Program-made: the position numbers and the translations under genes | Notes under the pieces: generated by a model | Told to the model about the DNA's origin: nothing | The model's database searches: none | The model's input: only the letters and a program-made list of their open reading frames with translations | Assembly: GCA_963693635.1 (NCBI GenBank) | Contig: CAVOBC010000153.1 | Location: forward strand, 1 to 10,236 | DNA: 10,236 nucleotides | Direction: 5' to 3' | Origin: CAVOBC01 sp963693635 | GTDB lineage: Bacteria > Pseudomonadota > Gammaproteobacteria > Pseudomonadales > Azotimanducaceae | Shown here: piece after piece, positions 1-5,774 of the stretch | Layout of the letters: every line of letters starts with the position of its first letter | Numbering within the stretch: position 1 is the first letter of the stretch

Positions 1-64
1 AGCGAGCGCGACACCCGGCCGGTTAGCGTTAGCCGATCACTGGCCTCGCAAAGCGCACGTGAAA

Positions 65-97
65 TCTATCAGGCTGCTGAAAAAGCAGCCTGATAGA
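65..97. repeat. Perfect 14-bp inverted repeat (hairpin)
   Basis: Bases 65-78 are perfectly complementary to 84-97, with a 5-base loop GAAAA. The stem core is CAGGCTGCT/AGCAGCCTG. There is no T-run after the stem on either strand, so it is not a classical intrinsic terminator. It could be a terminator-like hairpin, a REP-like element or the remnant of a mobile-element end. The stem overlaps the stop of a short open frame entering from the left edge. Confidence 0.75.
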
Positions 98-206
98 CCG
101 ATACATGGATTGCACGTTCGCTTCGCGAGCCATGAATAGTATCGGCCGCAAAACGCCATTGTTAAGTCGTTGATTTGTCGCGAGCGGGCTGAGGCCGGCG
201 ACTCTA

Positions 207-230
207 AAAAAGTGCAGGAAAGCACTTTTT
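207..230 (-). terminator. Rho-independent terminator behind amt (bidirectional in form)
   Basis: Bases 207-215 (AAAAAGTGC) pair perfectly with 222-230 (GCACTTTTT) around a six-base loop. Read on the minus strand, the hairpin ends in a run of six T, and it begins only 7 bases beyond the amt stop codon, where an intrinsic terminator is expected. The A and T runs flank the stem on both sides, so it could stop transcription from either direction. The GC part of the stem is short (GTGC), which is a modest weakness. Confidence 0.7.
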
Positions 231-236
231 CAACTG

Positions 237-1532
237 CTAGAGATCGTAGCCCCGTTCGTTGTGCTGATTGACGTCCAGACCTTCGGTCTCGATGTCCTCA
301 TCCACCCGCAGCCCGAGCATCGCGCGGACGGCGAACAGAATGACCGCCGTGCAGACCGCCGCGTAAAGCACGGTGGCGCCGACACCAATCGCCTGGACGC
401 TGAGCTGGCTGCCCATGTCCATCCCCTCGGCGTATCCCTTGCCCGAAAACACCCCAAGGGAGGTACTGGCAAAGACTGCCGCGAGCAGCGTCCCGAGCGC
501 CCCGCCAACTCCGTGTACCGGGAAAACATCCAATGAGTCATCTACACCGAGCTTCTGCTTCATGAAATTCGTCGCGTTGAAGCAGACAAAGCCGGCGATG
601 AGGCCAATGAGCATCCCGCCGGCCGGTCCAATGAAGCCAGACGCGGGCGTGATCGTGCCGAGACCGGCGACCATACCCGTGACTGCGCCAAGCGCACTGG
701 GTTTGCCGAACTTGACCCATTCACACACCATCCAGGTGAATGCGCCAGCAGCCGCAGACATGTGCGTAGCCAGCATCGCCATCCCGGCGTCGCCATTGGC
801 GCCGAGAGCACTGCCCGCATTGAACCCGAACCAGCCCACCCAGAGCATGCCGGCACCCATGATGGCCATCGTCATGTTGTGCGGCGGCATCGCGGTCCCC
901 GGGAAGCCCTTTCGCGTGCCGAGTATCAGCGCACATACCAGCGCGGAAACCCCCGCCGTGACATGCACAACCAGGCCACCGGCGTAGTCCATGATCCCCA
1001 TCTCACTCAGCCAGCCGCCGCCCCAGACCCAATGTGTGACTGGTACGTACACCACCATCAACCAGATTCCCGAGAATACGAGCATGGATGAGAAGCGCAT
1101 CCGTTCTGCAAAAGCGCCAACGATCAGTGCCGGGGTGATGATCGCGAAGGTCATCTGGAAGGTTGCAAACAAACTTTCGGGAATAGTTCCGCTGACCGTG
1201 TCTACCTTGACCGCCTGCATGAAAAGATTATCGAAGCCGCCGATAAAGAAGTTACCTTCCCCGAACGCAAGCGAATAGCCCGCGACCAACCACAGAATTG
1301 ACACAAGGCAGGTGATAACAAAACACTGCATCAGCACACTGAGCACATTCTTGACCCGGACGAGTCCCCCATAGAACAACGACAGACCCGGAATCGTCAT
1401 GAACAGCACGAGCGCCGTCGATGCCAGAATCCACGCGGTATCACCACTGTCGATGGCATCCGCACCGAAAGCGTATGGCGAGGCCAGGGTGGCCAGGCCG
1501 GTTAACATCCGAACAGCACTTTTTTTCTTCAT
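237..1532 (-). CDS. amt: Ammonium transporter (Amt/MEP/Rh family)
   Basis: This 431-residue protein conducts ammonium across the inner membrane and should form the usual trimer. A signal peptide (about residues 1-23, ending AFGA) is followed by a ladder of hydrophobic segments consistent with 11 membrane spans. With a constant offset of 22 from the usual E. coli AmtB numbering, all key residues fall in place: pore-gate phenylalanines F129 and F237, W170, D182, and the pore histidines H190 (in GGLVVHVTAG) and H340 (in FPVHGVGG). The C-terminal tail keeps the family ending (EGLDVNQHNERGYDL) that docks the PII protein GlnK in known Amt proteins. The ATG at 1532 is preferred because a good Shine-Dalgarno lies just before it and the signal peptide begins there; an in-frame upstream ATG (1595) would add 21 residues encoded partly by repeat DNA. 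No glnK/glnB gene is adjacent. Sequence match to the family is very strong. Confidence 0.97.
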   Translation of the reverse strand: MKKKSAVRMLTGLATLASPYAFGADAIDSGDTAWILASTALVLFMTIPGLSLFYGGLVRVKNVLSVLMQCFVITCLVSILWLVAGYSLAFGEGNFFIGGFDNLFMQAVKVDTVSGTIPESLFATFQMTFAIITPALIVGAFAERMRFSSMLVFSGIWLMVVYVPVTHWVWGGGWLSEMGIMDYAGGLVVHVTAGVSALVCALILGTRKGFPGTAMPPHNMTMAIMGAGMLWVGWFGFNAGSALGANGDAGMAMLATHMSAAAGAFTWMVCEWVKFGKPSALGAVTGMVAGLGTITPASGFIGPAGGMLIGLIAGFVCFNATNFMKQKLGVDDSLDVFPVHGVGGALGTLLAAVFASTSLGVFSGKGYAEGMDMGSQLSVQAIGVGATVLYAAVCTAVILFAVRAMLGLRVDEDIETEGLDVNQHNERGYDL

Positions 1533-1538
1533 TATTTT

Positions 1539-1545
1539 CCCCTTC
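1539..1545 (-). promoter_or_regulatory. Shine-Dalgarno of amt
   Basis: On the minus strand GAAGGGG lies 6 bases before the ATG at 1532. It supports this start over the in-frame ATG at 1595, which sits inside the tandem-repeat array. Confidence 0.75.
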
Positions 1546-1570
1546 AAATGACTGGTAGCATTCTTTGACG

Positions 1571-1699
1571 AACAGCCCTGAGCTTTCCCGGACAAACAGC
1601 CCTGAGCTTCCCTGGACTAACAGCCTGAGCTTTCCTGGACTAACAGCCCTGAGCTTCCCTGGACTAACAGCCTGAGCCTTCCTGGACTAACAGCTTGCG
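1571..1699. repeat. Tandem array, 23/24-bp unit, five full copies plus part of a sixth
   Basis: Units begin with AACAGCC(C)TGAGC and end with TGGACT. Copies are 1571-1594, 1595-1618, 1619-1641, 1642-1665 and 1666-1688, followed by a truncated copy 1689-1699. Lengths are 24, 24, 23, 24 and 23 bases. The length change comes from CCC versus CC after AACAG, with compensating C/T changes later. The first copy (nearest amt) differs most (CCCGGACA end). The array ends about 38 bases upstream of the amt start, so it lies in the amt leader or promoter region. Confidence 0.92.
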
Positions 1700-1956
1700 A
1701 ACCGAGACGCCCGCGAACGTGCTCCTTGTCGCAGACGAGGGTTTCGACACCCCCAAAGTGTTGCCACAGGTGCACGTCCAGGCAGCAACGAAATCCGAGT
1801 AGATTCGGGCCAGAGTCTCGCCCGGTTCGCCAGATCTACGCCTTCGCCCCGCTGCACAACCGCAGGGCATGTCACCAAGTTCAAGCGAACCAATTGAGGG
1901 CAACTCTACTCGATGCCGTCATCGTGCAACAACCCCGATTCCTACGCTGACGCACC

Positions 1957-1982
1957 AAAAAAGCGCGCCAATTCAGCGCCTT
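1957..1982 (-). terminator. Probable intrinsic terminator of pyrD
   Basis: Read on the minus strand, AAGGCGC pairs with GCGC-G-CTT (seven pairs with one bulged G) around a seven-base loop TGAATTG, then runs into six T (plus-strand A-run 1957-1962). It begins about 65 bases beyond the pyrD stop, in the right orientation. The bulge makes it weaker than a perfect stem. Confidence 0.5.
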
Positions 1983-2047
1983 GCGTCACTCGGGTGCGAT
2001 ACCTGCACCACGGTGATTCAAACCGTTTTTTCGCCGCCAAACGTGAA

Positions 2048-3079
2048 TCAGGCCGGTACATTCAGTCCGGCAATCGCCCGCGCCGCATCGCCAATCAATT
2101 CAGGTCCGTGGTAGATGAATCCCGTGTAAAGCTGAACGAGGTCTGCACCCAATCGCACCTTCTCAGCCGCATCCTCCGCAGAGTTAATACCGCCGACCCC
2201 GATTACCGTCATCCGTGTGCCGACCGCAGCAACCGTGGCACGTAGTGCGGCATTGGCATGTGCAAAGAGCGGTGCCCCCGACAGCCCGCCCGCTTCGTCT
2301 GCGACCGGGTCTCCCACGACGCCGAAACGGTTCAACGTGGTGTTGCCGCAGATAACGCCATCGATATCGAACGCGAGCAACTCACCGCACAACTCGCCGA
2401 TCGCATCCGCGGTCAGATCCGGTGCCATCTTCACAACCAGCGGCACTGATCGTCCATGGGCGCCAATGAGCGATTCACGCGACTCTTTGAGCGCGTGCAG
2501 CAAACGCCTCAGGGCGTCCAAGCCCTGCAGGTCGCGCAACCCCGGCGTATTCGGCGACGAAATGTTGATCGTGATGTAAGACGCGACCGGATAGACGGCC
2601 CGCAGACCGGACACGTAGTCGTCGACGGCCGCCTCCGCTGGTGTTGCCAGATTTTTTCCGATATTGATACCGAGAACGCCTTCAAACCGCGCCCCGTGAA
2701 CACGCGCCAGTAGTGCCCGCACACCCGCATTGTTGAATCCCATCCGGTTGATCAACGCCTCATGACGTGGCAATCGAAAGAGCCGTGGCTTGCTCTTTCC
2801 GGCCTGGGGCACTGGCGTGACAGTTCCAATTTCAAGCGCGCCAAAGCCAAGGGCACCGAGTCCATCGATGCAGCGACCGTCTTTGTCGAGACCAGCCGCA
2901 AGGCCGACCGCGTTGGCGAACGTAAGGCCCATCGCGCGCACGGGCGCCGAGACGCTGGACGCGCCCAGCAACGACGACACCCCCAAACGCTCCGCAAGAG
3001 AGATCGAGCGCAACGAGACGTCGTGTGACAACTCCGGGGGAAGCAGGAACAAGAGATCACGGGCTGCCTGATAGTTCAT
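2048..3079 (-). CDS. pyrD: Dihydroorotate dehydrogenase (quinone), class 2
   Basis: This 343-residue flavoenzyme oxidises dihydroorotate to orotate, the fourth step of de novo pyrimidine synthesis, passing electrons to membrane quinone. The N-terminal helical part (about 1-40, LLFLLPPELSHD) is the membrane-binding, quinone-tunnel extension that marks class 2. The TIM-barrel core has the family motifs in order: NAVGLAAGLDKDG (56-68), GTVTPVPQAGKSKPRLFRL (85-103), NRMGFNNAG (111-119), GINIGKN (137-143), NISSPNTPGLRDLQ (172-185) with the catalytic Ser175, KMAPDL (217-222), GVICGNTT (241-248), GGLSGAPL (264-271) and the phosphate-binding VIGVGGI (292-298) with LVQLYTGFIY (314-323). Length and residue numbering match E. 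coli PyrD closely. The ATG at 3079 gives the expected N-terminus, though its Shine-Dalgarno is poor. It stands alone, divergent from the moxR operon. Confidence 0.97.
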   Translation of the reverse strand: MNYQAARDLLFLLPPELSHDVSLRSISLAERLGVSSLLGASSVSAPVRAMGLTFANAVGLAAGLDKDGRCIDGLGALGFGALEIGTVTPVPQAGKSKPRLFRLPRHEALINRMGFNNAGVRALLARVHGARFEGVLGINIGKNLATPAEAAVDDYVSGLRAVYPVASYITINISSPNTPGLRDLQGLDALRRLLHALKESRESLIGAHGRSVPLVVKMAPDLTADAIGELCGELLAFDIDGVICGNTTLNRFGVVGDPVADEAGGLSGAPLFAHANAALRATVAAVGTRMTVIGVGGINSAEDAAEKVRLGADLVQLYTGFIYHGPELIGDAARAIAGLNVPA

Positions 3080-3260
3080 GTCACATCACTCATCGATATC
3101 ACGCGCGCCAACCACAAGACCCACTGCCTTGGGATTTGTCAGGCACGTCAGTTAATCCGTGCGCTTGCTCTGACGGGACGGACGCATTCATTGAGCGGAA
3201 AGCGTCCACCTCGTCGCATCTGGCTGTCTTGTCGCCTGTCCAAACTTGCCGGTCACTTGC

Positions 3261-3339
3261 CTGTTCATATTGGGCTGCTCATCTTGGGCTGCTCATCTTG
3301 GGCTGTTCATATTGGGCTGTTCATATTGGGGCTGTTCAT
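3261..3339. repeat. Tandem array, 14-bp unit, five copies plus a partial copy
   Basis: The unit is CTGTTCATATTGGG. Copies are 3261-3274, 3275-3288 and 3289-3302 (both CTGCTCATCTTGGG), 3303-3316, 3317-3331 (one extra G) and a partial CTGTTCAT at 3332-3339. Two sequence variants occur in the order A-B-B-A-A. Because 14 is not a multiple of three, the array cannot encode a protein repeat in one frame, which argues that it is non-coding. Confidence 0.92.
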
Positions 3340-3419
3340 TCAGGAGTAGCAACGAGCAGGAGTAGGCGCAACGAGAATCCCGGCGAAACTCCGGACCCGA
3401 ATTATTAAACAGTTGGTCT

Positions 3420-3443
3420 CGCAATTCACGGCGCAATTCTCGG
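3420..3443. repeat. 12-bp direct tandem duplication
   Basis: CGCAATTCACGG (3420-3431) is followed directly by CGCAATTCTCGG (3432-3443), with one mismatch. It lies between the 14-bp array and the palindrome upstream of moxR. It may be chance or a small slippage product. Confidence 0.6.
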
Positions 3444-3534
3444 CACGGCGCTGCGCCACTCCCCAGCAAGACGCGCGGCACGCTCTCAATACAGCTCTCG
3501 GCCGACGCTCGCAACAACGCCAGGGGATCGACCG

Positions 3535-3567
3535 AGACGTTCGCGCGTCTCAGCCGCGCGAACGTCT
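3535..3567. repeat. Perfect 13-bp palindrome upstream of moxR
   Basis: Bases 3535-3547 (AGACGTTCGCGCG) are perfectly complementary to 3555-3567, with a seven-base loop TCTCAGC. It is very GC-rich and would form a stable hairpin. On the plus strand it is followed by TTAAAAAA rather than a T-run, and on the minus strand by no T-run, so it is not a classical terminator. It lies about 140 bases before the moxR start, where an operator or transcript-stabilising structure is possible. Confidence 0.8.
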
Positions 3568-3640
3568 TTAAAAAAGGCCGGGTTGCGGCGTTGAACAATT
3601 ATCCGAATGGGGTTGCCGTGAGCTCGGAACCCCGTCGACA

Positions 3641-3667
3641 TTTGCTTGTCCCATCCGGTAATACAAT
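3641..3667 (+). promoter_or_regulatory. Possible sigma-70-type promoter for the moxR operon
   Basis: TACAAT at 3662-3667 is a reasonable -10 box, and TTTGCT (3641-3646) could serve as a poor -35 with a short 15-base spacer. A start near 3674 would give a leader of about 35 bases with the Shine-Dalgarno in place. The -35 match is weak, so this is tentative. Confidence 0.25.
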
Positions 3668-3690
3668 CCCACGCATCCGCGTGCGGCTTG

Positions 3691-3699
3691 AAGGAAGGA
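3691..3699 (+). promoter_or_regulatory. Shine-Dalgarno of moxR
   Basis: AAGGAAGGA lies 10 bases before the ATG at 3710. It is the best ribosome site in the area and favours the long form of MoxR over the internal ATG at 3836, which has only a weak site. Confidence 0.65.
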
Positions 3700-3709
3700 C
3701 AGTTAGAAT

Positions 3710-4801
3710 ATGCCGCCGACAGCGACCCACCCCCGAGGCAACCCAACCAACACGCTGCCAATACCCGATCAAACACTCAACCAAGCACTCAATCAAACTC
3801 TCAATCAAACAACAGAGGACGCCTCCGCGGAACCGATGCAACATCGCGAGCTGATTCACCGCCTTCAAACCTGGCTGTCTTCACAGATCATCGGCCAGGA
3901 CAAATTGGTCAACCGCCTCCTGATCGCCGTGCTGTCAGACGGACATCTGTTGGTTGAAGGTGCCCCAGGGCTGGCCAAAACCAAAGCAATAAAGACCCTC
4001 GGTCTCGGCGTCGAAGGCGAATTTCATCGCATCCAGTTCACGCCCGACCTGCTGCCATCTGACATCACCGGTACAGAAATCTATCGCGCAGAGCAGGGCA
4101 CGTTCGAATTCCAGCAAGGGCCGATTTTCCACAACCTGATCCTTGCGGACGAGATCAATCGCGCGCCCGCCAAGGTTCAGTCTGCCCTGCTTGAAGCTAT
4201 GGGCGAGCGTCAGGTAACCGTTGGCAGACAAACGTTCAAATTGCCGCCGCTGTTTCTGGTGATGGCAACCCAGAACCCCATCGAGCAGGAAGGTACCTAT
4301 CCGCTGCCCGAGGCCCAGTTAGACCGTTTTCTCATGCATGTCGTTATCGACTATCCGGACGCGGCGTCCGAGCGAGACATCCTGCGCCTGGTACGCAACG
4401 AATCGATGGCCGCGAGCGTGGTCTCGACACCGCCCGACATCGTCACCCAGGAGGCAATCTTTTCGGCACGCCAGGAAATCCTGTCCCTGCACATGTCGCC
4501 GGTCGTCGAGGAGTACATGGTCCAATTGACGATGGCCACGCGCAATCCAGGCCTGTACGGAGAAGACATGTCTGGCTTTCTCGACTTCGGCGTCAGTCCG
4601 CGAGGAACCATCGCGCTCGACGTCTGTGCTCGCGCGAACGCCTACCTGATGGGTAAGGACTTCGTCAGCCCTGACGACGTACAAGCGGTCGTGCACGATG
4701 TGTTCCGCCACCGCGTCATCATCAGCTTCGAAGCAGAGGCTATGGGTGTAGATGCAGACCAGGTCATCTCGTCGCTGGTGCAGCGCGTCGCAGCGGCCTG
4801 A
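3710..4801 (+). CDS. moxR: MoxR-family AAA+ ATPase
   Basis: This 363-residue cytoplasmic AAA+ ATPase is thought, in MoxR-VWA systems, to act as a chaperone-like motor on partner proteins. The motifs are complete: Walker A GAPGLAKT (84-91), Walker B LILADE (143-148) followed by the MoxR signature INRAPAKVQSALLEAMGE, sensor 1 MATQNP (185-190) with N189, EAQLDRF (201-207), and sensor 2 VSPRGT with R298. Residues 1-42 are an unusual Pro/Thr/Asn/Gln-rich extension containing four-residue repeats (TLNQALNQTLNQT). Most relatives begin near M43 (321 residues), but the strong Shine-Dalgarno before 3710 favours the longer protein. It is the first gene of a six-gene operon, with 8 bases to the next gene. 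Confidence 0.95.
   Translation: MPPTATHPRGNPTNTLPIPDQTLNQALNQTLNQTTEDASAEPMQHRELIHRLQTWLSSQIIGQDKLVNRLLIAVLSDGHLLVEGAPGLAKTKAIKTLGLGVEGEFHRIQFTPDLLPSDITGTEIYRAEQGTFEFQQGPIFHNLILADEINRAPAKVQSALLEAMGERQVTVGRQTFKLPPLFLVMATQNPIEQEGTYPLPEAQLDRFLMHVVIDYPDAASERDILRLVRNESMAASVVSTPPDIVTQEAIFSARQEILSLHMSPVVEEYMVQLTMATRNPGLYGEDMSGFLDFGVSPRGTIALDVCARANAYLMGKDFVSPDDVQAVVHDVFRHRVIISFEAEAMGVDADQVISSLVQRVAAA
3768..3815 (+). repeat. 12-bp coding repeat (Leu-Asn-Gln-Ala/Thr) in the moxR N-terminus
   Basis: Near-identical 12-base units of the form CAA-A/GCA/T-CTC-AAC/T are repeated about three times, encoding QTLN-QALN-QTLN-QT (residues 21-34). The repeat keeps frame and lies wholly in the N-terminal extension, before the AAA+ domain. 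It looks like recent replication slippage, like the other short arrays in this window. Confidence 0.75.
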
Positions 4802-4809
4802 GAGCGATT

Positions 4810-5769
4810 GTGGCTGGCGCATATACCGACGTTAACAGCCTGATCGCACTGCGGCATCGAGCCAGCCGGCTGGACCTGTCGTCGGTCAGTCGGTCAAAGA
4901 ACCCCCTTGCCGGCCTGCTCAGTTCGCGGTTTCGAGGACGCGGCATCGACTTTGCCGAGGTCCGGGCGTACCAGCCTGGGGACGATATCAGAACCATCGA
5001 TTGGCGGGTCAGTGCACGCACGGGCAAAACCCACACGAAACTCTTTCAGGAAGAAAAAGAACTACCGGTCATGATCATTGCCGACCAGAGTCAGGCCATG
5101 TTCTTCGGCAGTCGCACCGCATTCAAATCAGTTACGTGTGCCGAGACCGCCGCGAGCATTGCCTGGGCATCACTGAACCGGGGCGATCGAGTGGGTGGTG
5201 TCGTGTTCGGCAATGGCGAGCACCGCGAGGTTAAACCGCGCCGCAGCAAACACTCGGTGCTCCGTCTGCTGCACGACATCACCGATCTCAACGGCAGTCT
5301 CAGCCGCGACGGGACCGCGGTAGCCGGCGAATTGGCAACCTCGATCGCGCAGATTCGCCGCGTTATAAAGCACGGCACGACCGTCTACATCGTCAGCGAT
5401 TTCCATGACTTCGATAACGAAGCACGACGTCACCTGCGTCAACTGTCCCAGCAAAATGACGTGGTCGGAATACACGTTTCAGATCCGCTTGAGCAGATGC
5501 TGCCAAACCCGGACCTTTACACCATTACCAACGGTAGCGAACGGGTGAAAATCAACGCGACTGCACGCCAGTATCGAACCCAGTATGAGCAGGTATTCCG
5601 CGACCGGTTGGCCAACCTGCAGGACGACTTTCTGCGCATCAAGAGTCTGCTCGTCTCCATCAGCACGGTCGACGACGTGGTGCAGACACTCGAAGATTCC
5701 CTGTCGAATGATCTTGTGCGAGCACGGGCGGGACGTGATCGAGCCGCCACAGCCGCGTCAAAGGCCTGA
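4810..5769 (+). CDS. DUF58 domain protein of the MoxR/Bat operon
   Basis: This 319-residue protein has no signal peptide or membrane segment and should be cytosolic. The DUF58 signature is clear at about 42-81: RGRGIDFAEVRAYQPGDD, then IDWRVSARTGKTHTKLFQEE. The second half has a VWA-like fold pattern: a strand leading into DQSQA (92-96), GTAVAGEL (168-175) and VSDFHD (195-200). The metal-site motif is degenerate, since the third position of DxSxS is Ala. DUF58 proteins nearly always follow a moxR gene and are presumed to work with the ATPase; the biochemical role is unknown. The start is GTG, with a weak GAGAG ribosome site, 8 bases after the moxR stop; there is no better in-frame start. Five bases separate it from the next gene. 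Confidence 0.93.
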   Translation: MAGAYTDVNSLIALRHRASRLDLSSVSRSKNPLAGLLSSRFRGRGIDFAEVRAYQPGDDIRTIDWRVSARTGKTHTKLFQEEKELPVMIIADQSQAMFFGSRTAFKSVTCAETAASIAWASLNRGDRVGGVVFGNGEHREVKPRRSKHSVLRLLHDITDLNGSLSRDGTAVAGELATSIAQIRRVIKHGTTVYIVSDFHDFDNEARRHLRQLSQQNDVVGIHVSDPLEQMLPNPDLYTITNGSERVKINATARQYRTQYEQVFRDRLANLQDDFLRIKSLLVSISTVDDVVQTLEDSLSNDLVRARAGRDRAATAASKA

Positions 5770-5774
5770 TCCGT

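Larger units (their letters stand above)
1..236. other. Non-coding left edge with two hairpins
   Basis: No gene is supported here. Two forward frames are open from the window edge, one to a stop at 91-93 and one to about 137, so the tail of a gene lying to the left cannot be excluded, but neither translation resembles a family I recognise. A 62-codon minus-strand frame (37-225) runs through both hairpins and has no recognisable domain. The stretch from about 60 to 236 is framed by two perfect hairpins (65-97 and 207-230). Its style recalls the non-coding ends of degenerate insertion sequences, but no transposase fragment is visible, so that is only a suspicion. Confidence 0.5.
1533..2047. other. 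Intergenic region pyrD-amt
   Basis: These 515 bases lie between the pyrD stop and the amt start (both genes on the minus strand). They hold the amt Shine-Dalgarno, a 23/24-bp tandem array (1571-1699) and a probable pyrD terminator (1957-1982). Short open frames exist on both strands between 1664 and 2114, but none has a recognisable product or a good ribosome site. I could not identify a convincing promoter for amt; it should lie between about 1560 and 1950 on the minus strand if amt is transcribed on its own. Confidence 0.7.
3080..3709. other. Divergent intergenic region pyrD/moxR
   Basis: These 630 bases separate the divergent pyrD and moxR genes and must carry both promoters. They contain a 14-bp tandem array (3261-3339), a 12-bp direct duplication (CGCAATTC(A/T)CGG at 3420-3431 and 3432-3443), a perfect palindrome (3535-3567) and the moxR leader. 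A 101-codon minus-strand frame (3293-3598) exists but starts at TTG without a ribosome site and ends inside the repeat array, so I do not call it a gene. No tRNA or known riboswitch form is apparent. Confidence 0.7.

Noticed and set aside
37..225. Minus-strand open frame of 62 codons
   Set aside because: It runs through both hairpins, has no recognisable domain and lies in probable terminator sequence.
373..987. Plus-strand open frame of 204 codons
   Set aside because: It is antisense to amt, Pro/Ala/Thr-rich, and an expected shadow of a GC-rich membrane-protein gene.
1571..1699. CRISPR array
   Set aside because: The units are contiguous with no spacers, and no cas genes are present.
1752..1766. 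Sigma-54-like promoter for amt (minus strand TGGCA...TTGGG)
   Set aside because: The spacing between the two halves is one base short and the -12 element lacks GC, so it does not meet the consensus.
3535..3567. Palindrome as a rho-independent terminator
   Set aside because: No T-run follows the stem on either strand, and no gene ends just before it.
3293..3598. Minus-strand frame of 101 codons between pyrD and moxR
   Set aside because: It has a TTG start with no ribosome site, reads through the palindrome and ends in the 14-bp array; no family resemblance.
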